From contig JADKCH010000024.1 in NCBI GenBank assembly GCA_016714685.1, positions 1 to 27,751 on the forward strand: a stretch of 27,751 nt of DNA, read 5' to 3'. Shown piece after piece: positions 1 through 9,396 of the stretch. Source of the DNA: Candidatus Geothrix odensensis (lineage in GTDB: Bacteria; Acidobacteriota; Holophagae; Holophagales; Holophagaceae). The position numbers and the translations under genes were made by a program. Position 1 is the first letter of the stretch. Every line of letters begins with the position of its first letter. A model generated the notes under the pieces. It had not been told where the DNA came from. It did no database searches and saw only the letters and a list, made by a program, of their open reading frames with translations.

Positions 1-6
1 CTTCAT

Positions 7-138
7 GTCCCAAGGGGAATCGAAGTCCCAGCCAGCGCGCAGGTAGGGCCAGGCTCGGACAGCCCGGGGGGCTGTTCGAGTCGATCCGCCGCAGGCGGAG
101 GCCCGTGCGCATGCTGGCGTGCGAATTCCCCTTGGGAC
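7..138. repeat. Long imperfect inverted repeat; candidate structured RNA or MITE-like element
   Basis: Bases 7-22 (GTCCCAAGGGGAATCG) are complementary to 122-138, with a single one-base bulge. Inside, GCCAGC and GCGCA (31-41) pair with TGCGC and GCTGGC (106-118), and GGGCC (46-50) pairs with GGCCC (101-105). Two further hairpins sit in the centre: 54-80 (ACAGCCC/GGGCTGT) and 86-98 (CCGCC GCA GGCGG). The result is a branched fold of about 130 nt, followed 10 bases later by a terminator-like hairpin. It could be a small RNA with its own terminator, or a non-autonomous mobile or REP-type element. I recognise no known RNA family, and no reading frame here looks coding. Confidence 0.5.
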
Positions 139-148
139 TACCAACAAC

Positions 149-174
149 GGCCCGGCGCAAGCCGGGCCTTCTTT
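149..174 (+). terminator. Rho-independent terminator
   Basis: An 8-bp perfect GC stem (GGCCCGGC / GCCGGGCC) with a GCAA loop is followed by TTCTTT on the plus strand. It would end a transcript coming from the folded element or from a gene left of the window. Confidence 0.65.
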
Positions 175-246
175 GTACCCGCGGGGCACCGGAACCGTCG
201 GTGGCCAGTTACTCCTCGGAACCGTTTCCGCTGTGAGGGGGCGAGT

Positions 247-501
247 TCAGGAGGCCAGGACCACCAACTCCCGCACCGCTTCCCAACCCCTCGGCGTGAG
301 CACGTAGGAGTGGCAGAGGTCCAGGCTGAGAAGCCCCCCCTCCTCCAGCTTCGAGAGCGACCCGCCGGCCGGCACCGCCTGGGTCTCACCCTTGCCCAGC
401 AGCGTGACCAGGCCCTCTTCATCGAGGGAGAAGCCGAGGCGCCCCTCAGCATCACGGGATGCCAGGTGGAGCACGCAACGGTCGTGGGACGTCAACTGCA
501 T
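247..501 (-). CDS. Small hypothetical protein, possible winged-helix-like fold
   Basis: I do not recognise this protein of about 84 residues. Its second half, with a pattern like LSKLEEGGLL followed by YVLTPRGWEAV, resembles the recognition helix and wing of small winged-helix proteins. That resemblance is only a pattern impression. I chose the ATG at 501 because AGAGG lies 5 bases upstream. An in-frame ATG at 519 and a TTG at 531 have no visible ribosome binding site. It stands alone and is divergent from the VanZ-LpxH gene across about 150 bp that includes an AT-rich stretch at 541-560. The alternative is a chance ORF in GC-rich DNA, but codon usage and the ribosome binding site favour a real gene. 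Confidence 0.5.
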   Translation of the reverse strand: MQLTSHDRCVLHLASRDAEGRLGFSLDEEGLVTLLGKGETQAVPAGGSLSKLEEGGLLSLDLCHSYVLTPRGWEAVRELVVLAS

Positions 502-651
502 GGAGACCTCTGGAACCATCTGGTCAGCCAACTGATCGGTTCACAAGTTAATTGATGTTAAGAAGCGGCTTGGGATGGCCGTGGTAGGCCCTTTCTGCCC
601 TCCGGCACCCACCGGATTCGCTTCCGGCCCCGGCCTGTGTTTGGATGGGGC

Positions 652-1722
652 ATGCGCATGCGTGGGTTCTGGATCCTTCCCTTGGCGGTGGCCGTGGCCA
701 TCGTCTGGCTGAGTGCCCAGTCCCACTATCCGGGCGGCGTGCAGCTGCCTCCGCCCCTGGACAAGGTGGCCCACGCCTCCGTGTTCGCGGTCCTCGCCTG
801 GACCCTGGACCTTGCTCTCTGGCATAGTCGGCCGGACTTGCCCATGTACCGGAGGCACCTGCTGGTCTTCGGGATCGTGGCCGTGTTCGGCGCCACGGAC
901 GAGTGGCATCAGGCCTTCGTGCCCGGCCGGGCTTGCGAGCTCAGCGACTGGATGGCGGATATCGGGGGGGGAGGGCTGGGGCTGCTGGCGGGAAGCCTCC
1001 ACCTGTTTTTCTCGCGACACCTGGAGGCGCTGTCCTGGCGACGCGGCACGGCGCGACGCCCCGATCCCTCCCGGGACCTGATCCTCGTCGCGGATCCCCA
1101 CTGGGCGACCGAACTCAAGGGCCTCGAGGCGGCCACCACACGCTTCCCAGAAGCCGACTGGCTCTTTCTCGGCGATGTGTTTGATGTGTGGGTCGGCATG
1201 CCCGGCATGGAGACCGTCGCCCAGCGGACCTTCCTCGACTGGGTTCAGGCCCGCAGGACCGCGGGCCGCTGGGTGGGGCTGTGGCTGGGGAACCGCGAGT
1301 ACTTCCTCGAGCGGCATGCGGGCACTTTCGACCTCATGGGCGAGGGCATCGGCGGCAGGCTCGAAGGCGAACCCCTGACCTGGGAGCATGGCGACCTCAT
1401 CAATACTGCCGACCGGCAGTACCGCCTCTGGAATCTGGTCTCACGCTCGGGCCTGCTGTGGCTGGTGTTCCGCCTGATGCCAGGGAGCACGGCGCGCCGG
1501 GTATCCGCCTGGATGGAACGGAAGCTCCGCACCACCAACAGCACCTACAAGCTGGCCTTCCCCCGCGCCGCCTTCCGCGCCGCCGCCGAGGCCCACTCCG
1601 GCACCACCTTCGTCACGGGCCACTTCCACACCCACGAGATCGAGGCCAATGGCATCGCCCTGCCTTGGGCGCATGAGGGGCGGTTCATGGTGTGGCGCGG
1701 TGGGAGGGTGGAGGAGCTGTAG
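652..1722 (+). CDS. VanZ-like membrane domain fused to LpxH-like UDP-2,3-diacylglucosamine hydrolase domain
   Basis: Two domains are joined in about 356 residues. Residues 1-120 form a VanZ-like membrane region, with an N-terminal hydrophobic helix, DKVAHASVFAVLAW and DEWHQAFVPGR followed by SDWMADIGGG. Residues 143-356 form a calcineurin-type metallophosphatase of the LpxH kind. The expected metal ligands are present: D148 and H150 (ADPHW), D175 (LGDVFD), N214 (GNRE), H246 (EHGD), H324 and H326 (TGHFHTH). In the family motif GNRD the last residue is Glu here. LpxH cleaves UDP-2,3-diacylglucosamine to lipid X on the inner face of the inner membrane during lipid A synthesis. The fusion would tether the enzyme to the membrane. 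The start is uncertain: GTG 637, ATG 652 and ATG 658 are all in frame, none has a strong ribosome binding site, and GGGG lies 7 bases before 658. The substrate is inferred, and a related phosphohydrolase activity is possible. Confidence 0.8.
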   Translation: MRMRGFWILPLAVAVAIVWLSAQSHYPGGVQLPPPLDKVAHASVFAVLAWTLDLALWHSRPDLPMYRRHLLVFGIVAVFGATDEWHQAFVPGRACELSDWMADIGGGGLGLLAGSLHLFFSRHLEALSWRRGTARRPDPSRDLILVADPHWATELKGLEAATTRFPEADWLFLGDVFDVWVGMPGMETVAQRTFLDWVQARRTAGRWVGLWLGNREYFLERHAGTFDLMGEGIGGRLEGEPLTWEHGDLINTADRQYRLWNLVSRSGLLWLVFRLMPGSTARRVSAWMERKLRTTNSTYKLAFPRAAFRAAAEAHSGTTFVTGHFHTHEIEANGIALPWAHEGRFMVWRGGRVEEL

Positions 1723-1730
1723 GGCTTCAG

Positions 1731-1872
1731 CCCGGAGTCCGGGGTCTGTAGGTACTGCTTCCTGTCGCGGCCCTGCGGACCGCGCTGATGTCTCCCTTAT
1801 GGGCCGTTCGGAACCGGAGCGGCCAGCCTCGCCCCGGCGCCGACCTCCAGTCTCCGGGCTCAGACTCCGGAC
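1731..1872 (+). repeat. Diverged intergenic repeat, copy A
   Basis: This noncoding stretch lies between the VanZ-LpxH gene and engB, which converge. It aligns with the reverse complement of about 2525-2655. Shared blocks include GGAGTC, GCTTCCTG followed by GCGGCCC, CCTTA, CCGGAG and GGCGCC followed by CCTCC. The copies are clearly related but diverged, and they are inverted relative to each other with engB between them. Confidence 0.55.
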
Positions 1873-2463
1873 TTATTTGAGGTCCAGCAGGTCCGCCACC
1901 TCGCGGCGCAGCTCGGGAATGCCGAGGCCCTTGGCGGCACTCACCCAGGCGATGTCCGTGGCCTGCAGATGCAGGTCGGCGGCCACGTCTTTGCGCTGCT
2001 TGAGCGCCTTGCTGGGCTTCACCTGGTCGCTCTTGGTGGCCACGATGCGGTGGGGCAGGCCCTCGGCCCGCAGCCACTCGATCATCTGGTGATCCAGCTT
2101 GGTGGGGCCCACCTCCGCGTCCACCAGCACGAAGACCATGCGCAGGGTGGGCCGGCTCGTGAGGTAGCCCTCCACCATGGCCTGCCAGGTGGCCCGCTCA
2201 GCGGCAGGACCGGTGGCGAAGCCGTAGCCCGGCAGATCCACGATCCAGCGATCCGGCCCCGTGAGGAACACGTTGATGAGCCGGGTGCGGCCTGGCGTTT
2301 TCGAGACCCTCGCCAGCTGCTTCTGGTTGGCCAGGGCGTTCAGCAGCGAGGACTTCCCCACGTTGCTGCGGCCCACGAAGGCCACCTCGGCGTGGCAGAC
2401 GCCCAGCTTCCGGGCATCGGCGGCGGAGGTGACGAAACGGGCATCGGTGAGGGGCTGGGCCAT
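1873..2463 (-). CDS. engB: Ribosome biogenesis GTP-binding protein EngB (YihA/YsxC)
   Basis: This 196-residue single-domain GTPase has the family's usual length and all G motifs. They are G1 GRSNVGKSS (31-39), the G2 threonine in KTPGRT (about 60), G3 DLPGYG (76-81), G4 TKSD (143-146) and G5 SAAKG (175-179). EngB proteins act in assembly of the large ribosomal subunit, and the motif set gives a firm identification. The gene is last in a minus-strand run after the thiolase and ftsE. About 220 bp separate it from ftsE, and that gap holds an inverted copy of the repeat that also follows engB, so it may have its own promoter. The ATG at 2463 gives the expected N-terminus. Confidence 0.96.
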   Translation of the reverse strand: MAQPLTDARFVTSAADARKLGVCHAEVAFVGRSNVGKSSLLNALANQKQLARVSKTPGRTRLINVFLTGPDRWIVDLPGYGFATGPAAERATWQAMVEGYLTSRPTLRMVFVLVDAEVGPTKLDHQMIEWLRAEGLPHRIVATKSDQVKPSKALKQRKDVAADLHLQATDIAWVSAAKGLGIPELRREVADLLDLK

Positions 2464-2524
2464 GGAGTCTCAGGTGGATGCGACAAGGGTCGCGGCAGAA
2501 TCAAGATTAGCCTCCTTCTTCGCA

Positions 2525-2655
2525 GTCTGGAGACCGGAGGCCGGAGGCTGGCGCCGCTGATCGAAGCACGCACTCCGGCTCAGAGCGGTCCTAAGGCAAG
2601 CCTGGTGCGGCCCGGCGGGCCGCCTCAGGAAGCGGTACCACCAGACTCCAGCCTT
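2525..2655 (-). repeat. Diverged intergenic repeat, copy B (inverted relative to copy A)
   Basis: Read on the minus strand, this segment shares ordered blocks with 1731-1872: GGAGTC, GCTTCCTG, GCGGCCC, CCTTA, CCGGAG and GGCGCC. It fills most of the 220-bp gap between the ftsE stop and the engB start. No open frame with coding character is visible. An imperfect GC-rich palindrome (GCGGCCC GCC GGGCCGC read on minus, near 2607-2622) could fold in RNA. Confidence 0.55.
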
Positions 2656-2683
2656 GCGGCCAAAGGCCGTACCTTCAGACTGC

Positions 2684-3370
<687 letters not shown>

Positions 3371-3382
3371 GGGTCCAACCTA

Positions 3383-4555
<1,173 letters not shown>

Positions 4556-4587
4556 GGGGCACTCCTAGGAAGTTCCAGGGTATCGTG

Positions 4588-4616
4588 ACTAAACCTTCCC
4601 ACCCCGGGTTCGTGAA
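4588..4616 (-). promoter_or_regulatory. Candidate sigma70 promoter for thiolase-ftsE
   Basis: Read on the minus strand, TTCACG (-35, 4 of 6 consensus bases) and TTTAGT (-10, 4 of 6) are separated by exactly 17 bases and lie about 33 bases upstream of the thiolase ATG. This was judged by eye only. Confidence 0.35.
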
Positions 4617-4664
4617 CTGCACACCAGGCCCGCCCTGGATCTTTCTTCTCCCACGGGAGCCACC

Positions 4665-5570
4665 ATGACCGCCCTTCGCCGCTGGATTCCCCTGTTCCTG
4701 GTTGGGAGCGCCTTGCTGGCCCAGGCGCCACCGCCGCCCCCCCCGCCGCCGGCTCCGCCTGAGCCGCCGGCACCCGTGATCGGCGTGGATGTCCCCTCTT
4801 CCTCCCGCACCGAACAGCGGATGGAGAAGCTGGCCATGGGCTCCAAGCTCTGGGTGAAGAACCGGAACGGCGGCATCCGGGTGACCGGCTGGGACAAGGA
4901 CGAGGTCGCCCTCACGGCCCAGATCCGGGACAGCGCCAAGCGGAAGGTGGAGCTGGTGCTCCAGCGCAAGGGCTCCGACCTCGACATCGAGGCCGTGTTC
5001 CAGCAGCCCTCCTGGAGCTTTGGCGTCTACATCAGCCCCCGCTGCGAGATGACCCTCATGGTCCCCCGCAAGCTGCAGGGCCACTTCCGGACCACCAACG
5101 GCACGGTGGCGGTCGAGAACCTGGATGGCTACGCCCGCTGCGAGGCCACCAACGGCAGCATCCTCGTCACGCACCTCCGGGGTGAGGTCCACGTGGACAC
5201 CACCAACGGCCCCATCGAGGCCCGCAGTCTGGCGGCCCGCCTCAAGGGCAGCACCACCAATGGCCGGATCATCCTCGAGGACGTGGATGGCGGCGTCCGG
5301 CTGGAGACCACCAATGGCAGCATCCGCGCCCGCAACCTCGATGGCTGGGGCGAAGGCATCCACCTGGAGTCCACCAACGGCAGCATCGAGGTGGAGCTGG
5401 GCAAGGCCACCGGCGATCTGCACGCCGAAAACAGCAATGGCTCCCTGGAGGTCAAGGTCAGCGGCGCCCAGGTGATCGAGCAGACCAAGCACAGCGCCCA
5501 CCTGAAGGTGCCCGGCCGCTCCCAGACGATCCGCCTCGAAACCACCAACGGCAGCATCCGGGTGAAGTAG
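4665..5570 (+). CDS. Secreted DUF4097-type repeat protein (beta-solenoid adhesin-like)
   Basis: The 301-residue protein begins with a signal peptide ending near ALLAQA, then a run of eight prolines and a short Pro/Ala linker. From about residue 140 a unit with core T-T/S-N-G-x-I/V recurs eight times at roughly 18-21 residue spacing, with one longer gap before the last copy at the C-terminus. This is the pattern of DUF4097/DUF4098 domains, which are predicted to form parallel beta-helices. The biochemical role of that family is not established. The ATG follows GGGAG. The next gene starts 13 bases after the stop, so this protein is probably co-expressed with the two M16-like proteins. The proline run suggests a flexible spacer from the membrane or signal peptide. 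Confidence 0.82.
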   Translation: MTALRRWIPLFLVGSALLAQAPPPPPPPPAPPEPPAPVIGVDVPSSSRTEQRMEKLAMGSKLWVKNRNGGIRVTGWDKDEVALTAQIRDSAKRKVELVLQRKGSDLDIEAVFQQPSWSFGVYISPRCEMTLMVPRKLQGHFRTTNGTVAVENLDGYARCEATNGSILVTHLRGEVHVDTTNGPIEARSLAARLKGSTTNGRIILEDVDGGVRLETTNGSIRARNLDGWGEGIHLESTNGSIEVELGKATGDLHAENSNGSLEVKVSGAQVIEQTKHSAHLKVPGRSQTIRLETTNGSIRVK

Positions 5571-5583
5571 TACTCTGGGGACC

Positions 5584-7245
5584 ATGCGCCTGCTGGTTGC
5601 CCTCCTCCTTTCGTTTCTCAGCCTCCATGCCCAGACGCCCCGCCTGACCGACGTGCAGGAGCGGCGGCTGGCCAACGGGGTCCGCGTCCTGCTGGTGGAG
5701 CGGCGTGGCCTCTCCGCCTTCCACGCCACCCTGGTCTTCCGGGGCGGCTGGGCGGAGGAGCCCGCCGCTGCCGCAGGGGCCACGGAGCTGCTGGCCCGGT
5801 GCCTCTATGGGAGCACTTGGCCCGAGGACGCGGATCCATCGAAGATCCAGCCCGCCCTGGATGCCCAGCTCAAGCAGGAGGAGGGCCTGCTGGAGGCGCT
5901 GCGGCTGGAGCGTCTCCGTCTGCGCCAGGACCTCGCTGGTTCCTCGACCCTGCCGACCCTGGAGAGCCACCTCGAGTCCGTCCAGGCCCGACTCAGGGCT
6001 TTCTATCCCGCCTCCCCCCTGGCCGACCTCTATGCCGCCCGCGGTGGTCGGCAGCGGGCCGAGGCCACGGCCGATGCCCTCCTGGCCCACACCGAACTGC
6101 CCCAGGAGTCCTTCGAATTCTGGTGCCGCACCGAGGCCCAGCGCCTCCGATCGATCCAGCTCAGCCGGTTCTCGCAGGCCCGCGCGGTCCTTGTCGCCGA
6201 ACTCCGGGCCCAGGGTGCCCAGGGCCTGGCCCTGCTTCGGGGCGCGGCCCTGCCCGGCCATCCCTACGGCCGCGACCTGGCGGACCACCTGCCCTCGCTG
6301 GAGGCCCTCCGCTGGTCGGATCTGCGGGCCCTGGCCCGGCGCACCCTGCGGCCCGACCACCTGATGGTCATCATCGTCGGCGGCCTGAGCCTGGACAGCG
6401 CCCTGCCCCCCCTGGAACGGCACCTGGGCACCCTGCCCGCGCCCCCCGAGGCTGAATCGACCTTGCTTCCGGAGATCCCCGCCGATCTCGGGGACCGGCG
6501 CGTACAGGCCACCCTGGGCGGGACACCCAGCCTGCTCTGCGGCTGGCGCCTCCCCGCCCGCCGGCATCCGGACCACCTGTCCCTGCGCCTGGCTGGGCAA
6601 CTGCTGGGGGGCGGGCGCACCGCCCGCCTCGAGAGCCGCCTGGTGCGTCAGAAGGCCCTGGTCCAGCAGGTGGACCTGCGCATGGACCTGCCCGGCTGCC
6701 GGCTGCCGGGCCTGCTCGTGGTCGGCCTGAAGCCCGCCGATGGCCACAGCCTGGCGGAGGTGGAAGGCGCCCTGCACAGCGAGATCCTCCGCCTCCACCA
6801 GGATCCGATCCCCCAGGACGAGTGGCTGCGGGCCGTCGCCCAGCTGGAGGCGGACCACGTCCGGATGCTGGACGAACCGGCCGCCCTGGCGCGCGCCCTC
6901 GGCGAAGCCTGGGCGGAAGGGGGCGATTGGCGACTGCTGGAAACGGACGCCCAGCGGCTGCGCACCCTGACGCCGGAAGCCGTCCAGGCCGCCGCCCGCC
7001 GGTGGCTGAAGCCGAGCCACCGGACCACCGTGCTGCTGGAACCCACCCCCGGCGGCCCCCAGAATCCGCTCGAGGCGGAGATGAGCCGGGTCCTCCACGC
7101 CCTGGCGGCCCTCCGCATCCAGGACCCGGCCCAGCGCGAGCGGCTGGTGGCCGAAGGGCTCCGGCAGCTGCGCATGCTGAATCCCGAGGAGCGACAGCGC
7201 ACCCTGAAGCTGCTCGAGGGCCAGCTCTCCCCGGAGCAGCGGTGA
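5584..7245 (+). CDS. Secreted M16-family peptidase homologue, zinc motif lost (upstream member)
   Basis: The protein has 553 residues with a signal peptide (1-16). The M16 N-domain begins with RLANGVRVLLVERR. Later landmarks of the family are present: HPYGRDL, an LRPDHLMVIIVGG strand, and a second M16 domain around GTPSLLCGWRLP and LAGQLLGGGRTARLESRLV. The inverted zinc motif HxxEH should follow a Gly in the first domain, but the aligned stretch is G65-A-T-E-L-L-A-R72, with E, A and R at the H, E and H positions. It should therefore not bind catalytic zinc. A helical, charged insert (about 95-150) may be coiled coil. M16B enzymes often occur as one active and one inactive subunit, so this could be the inactive partner, except that the neighbouring protein is degenerate too. 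Confidence 0.85.
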   Translation: MRLLVALLLSFLSLHAQTPRLTDVQERRLANGVRVLLVERRGLSAFHATLVFRGGWAEEPAAAAGATELLARCLYGSTWPEDADPSKIQPALDAQLKQEEGLLEALRLERLRLRQDLAGSSTLPTLESHLESVQARLRAFYPASPLADLYAARGGRQRAEATADALLAHTELPQESFEFWCRTEAQRLRSIQLSRFSQARAVLVAELRAQGAQGLALLRGAALPGHPYGRDLADHLPSLEALRWSDLRALARRTLRPDHLMVIIVGGLSLDSALPPLERHLGTLPAPPEAESTLLPEIPADLGDRRVQATLGGTPSLLCGWRLPARRHPDHLSLRLAGQLLGGGRTARLESRLVRQKALVQQVDLRMDLPGCRLPGLLVVGLKPADGHSLAEVEGALHSEILRLHQDPIPQDEWLRAVAQLEADHVRMLDEPAALARALGEAWAEGGDWRLLETDAQRLRTLTPEAVQAAARRWLKPSHRTTVLLEPTPGGPQNPLEAEMSRVLHALAALRIQDPAQRERLVAEGLRQLRMLNPEERQRTLKLLEGQLSPEQR

Positions 7246-8480
7246 AGCGGCTCCTGCTGGCTGGCCTGGCAGCCACGCTCGCCCTCCAGGCCCAGCCCAG
7301 CCCTCAGCACTTCACCCTGCCCAATGGCTTGCGGGTGGTCCACCTGGAGGACCACGAGCATCCCCTGGTCCGAGTGCGGCTCCACCTGAGCCTCGAACCG
7401 GGCGACACACTCGTGGGTCACCAGGGGTTGGCCCTGCTGGCGATGCGGATGTTCCAGCACTCGGATGCGGCCGACCTGAAGGCGGAATCGTTCGACCGCC
7501 TGCTCGACGATTCCGGCATCCGGCTCAGTTCCACCGCAGAGCCCGGGGCCCTGGAGTGGCGGCTGGCAGCCCGCAGCCGGGATCAGGACCGGGCCCTGGG
7601 CCTGCTGGCGGATCGGCTGCTCCGGTCGATCTTCGACCCCATGGTCCTCGAGGCCCAGCGACTGGCCTGCTGGCGCCAGGCGGAACAGCTGGACGCGCCG
7701 CCGTTCCAGCGCCTGGAAGCCGCCCTGCTCCAGGCCCCTGGCGCGCGCCCCACCCTCGCCAGCCTGGGCGCCATCACCCTGGAGGACCTCCTGACCTTCC
7801 GGGCGAAGGTGATCCGGCCAGACCGTGCCCTGCTCCTGATCCATGGCGATGTGGGCCTGGAGCAGGCCAAGCGGCTGGTGCTGCTGAGCCTGGGGTCCTG
7901 GACCGTCCAGGAACCTCCCACATTGACGGGACCTCCCGTCGCCGCACCCGCCACTGCGCCCCCTGGTTCGGCCGCCGATCCAGTGTGCATCTCCGCCCCC
8001 GGAGCGAGCCTCCGCCTCCAGGCCTTCCTGCCCAGACCCCCTGGCGTCACTCCGGAGGCTGCCACGCTGATCGCCCTGCTGGTCCCCGGCGAGCCTACGA
8101 TGTCCCCGGCGTCCATCGCGTGGCGCCCCGAAGGCCTGCTGGCCACGCTGGATGTCGGACCTGAGATGGCCGAAGCCGGAGCATGGGCCCTACTCCAACT
8201 GCGACTGGAGGCCCTTCGCCTGCGGGGCTTCACGACCGCCGACCTGGAGCGGGCCCGGATCGCCTGGGCGGCGGCCCGCAGCCTCAGTTCCCTGGATGCC
8301 GAGGCCCAGCTGGACGCGGCCGCAGCCCTGACCCTGGGCCACGGCGCCACACTGGACCGCATGAAAACCCTGACCCAGGATCAGCTGAACGCCACGCTCA
8401 GGGCCTGGCTGGATGTCGGGAAGGCTCGCCGCGGGCTCGCGGGAAGCGAGGCGCGCCAGGCACTTCCGCCTAGACCTTGA
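7242..8480 (+). CDS. Secreted M16-family peptidase homologue, zinc motif lost (downstream member)
   Basis: The protein has 412 residues, starting at a GTG that overlaps the previous stop by 4 bases (GTGA) with GGAG 7 bases upstream, so translation is probably coupled. A signal peptide (1-17) precedes FTLPNGLRVVHLEDHEHPLVRVRLHL, a typical M16 opening (quoted as adjacent pieces FTLPNGLRVV and HPLVRVRLHL). The zinc motif site reads G62-L-A-L-L-A-M-R69, so the two His and the Glu of HxxEH are Leu, Arg and Met. The second domain is shorter than in most M16 proteins and includes a Pro/Ala-rich linker near 230-245. Both M16-like proteins in this operon thus look catalytically dead. The gene runs 11 bases into the convergent purC. 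Confidence 0.83.
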   Translation: MKRLLLAGLAATLALQAQPSPQHFTLPNGLRVVHLEDHEHPLVRVRLHLSLEPGDTLVGHQGLALLAMRMFQHSDAADLKAESFDRLLDDSGIRLSSTAEPGALEWRLAARSRDQDRALGLLADRLLRSIFDPMVLEAQRLACWRQAEQLDAPPFQRLEAALLQAPGARPTLASLGAITLEDLLTFRAKVIRPDRALLLIHGDVGLEQAKRLVLLSLGSWTVQEPPTLTGPPVAAPATAPPGSAADPVCISAPGASLRLQAFLPRPPGVTPEAATLIALLVPGEPTMSPASIAWRPEGLLATLDVGPEMAEAGAWALLQLRLEALRLRGFTTADLERARIAWAAARSLSSLDAEAQLDAAAALTLGHGATLDRMKTLTQDQLNATLRAWLDVGKARRGLAGSEARQALPPRP

Positions 8481-9348
8481 TCCCGAACCGCGAGGCCAGA
8501 TCGAGGTACCGGGCCCGGACCCCTTCGACGACCGCCCCGGGGAGAGGGGGCGCGGGAGGCTGCTTGTTCCACCCTTCCAAGGTCTCCAGGTAGTCCCGCA
8601 GGAACTGCTTGTCCAGGCTGGGGGGATTCTTCCCGGGAGCCCAGCTGTCCGCCAGCCAGTAGCGGCTGCTGTCGGGGGTGAGGGCTTCATCGATGAGGAT
8701 CAGTTCGTCGGCCTCGCTCAGACCGAACTCGAACTTCGTGTCCGCGAGCAGGATGCCGCGCTGAGCCGCCAGTTCGGCGCCGCGCTTGTAGAGGGCCAGG
8801 CTCAGGTCCCGCAGCTTCTCCGCCAGCCCCTGGCCGACGATCCCGGCCATGCGCTCGAAGGAGATGTTCTCGTCATGGCCCTCCTCGGCCTTGGTTGAGG
8901 GCGTGAAGATGGGCTGGGGCAGGCGATCCGCGAGCTTCAGCCCCGTGGGGAGGGGCACGCCGCAGACTCTGCCGGTGGCCTGATATTCCTTCCAGCCGCT
9001 GCCCGCCAGGTAGCCCCGCACCACGCACTCGATGGGCAGAGGGCGCGTCTTCTCCACGACGACCGCCCGGCCCGCCAAAGCTTCCCGGTAGGGGACCACT
9101 GTCGCGGGCCAGGTCTGGTTGCCGCGGAAGTGGTTGGGCACCAGATCCTCCGTGGCCGCCATCCAGTAGGAGGCCACCGCAGTCAGGATCCGCCCTTTGT
9201 CCGGGATCCCTTCGGGCATCACACAGTCGAAGGCGCTGATGCGATCAGTGGCCACGATGAGCAGCTGCTTCCCGAGGTCATAGACATCCCTCACTTTGCC
9301 CCGGCGGAAGACCGGAAACGGGAGGTCGGTGCTGAGCAGGACGGACAT
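8470..9348 (-). CDS. purC: Phosphoribosylaminoimidazole-succinocarboxamide synthase (SAICAR synthetase)
   Basis: PurC joins CAIR and aspartate using ATP in purine biosynthesis. Family landmarks are RRGKVRDVYDLG near the N-terminus, TDRISAFD, the VVRGYLAGSGWKEY block, the TKAEEGHDENIS segment and LADTKFEFG. At about 292 residues from ATG 9348 it matches the longer bacterial and yeast-like PurC form. An in-frame ATG at 9378 would add ten residues that do not resemble the family and lacks a ribosome binding site. The start at 9348 has only a GGGG stretch upstream. It lies 48 bases after the TPR gene on the same strand and converges with the second M16-like gene, overlapping it by 11 bases. Confidence 0.95.
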   Translation of the reverse strand: MSVLLSTDLPFPVFRRGKVRDVYDLGKQLLIVATDRISAFDCVMPEGIPDKGRILTAVASYWMAATEDLVPNHFRGNQTWPATVVPYREALAGRAVVVEKTRPLPIECVVRGYLAGSGWKEYQATGRVCGVPLPTGLKLADRLPQPIFTPSTKAEEGHDENISFERMAGIVGQGLAEKLRDLSLALYKRGAELAAQRGILLADTKFEFGLSEADELILIDEALTPDSSRYWLADSWAPGKNPPSLDKQFLRDYLETLEGWNKQPPAPPLPGAVVEGVRARYLDLASRFGIKV

Positions 9349-9396
9349 GGGGCCCCCAAAATGGAAAAGGTCCATCATCGCAGATCCGCCTGCGGC

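Noticed and set aside
1..140. A tRNA or tmRNA gene in the folded element at the window start
   Set aside because: TTCGA-like words occur, but the flanking T-stem positions do not pair and no acceptor with CCA can be drawn.
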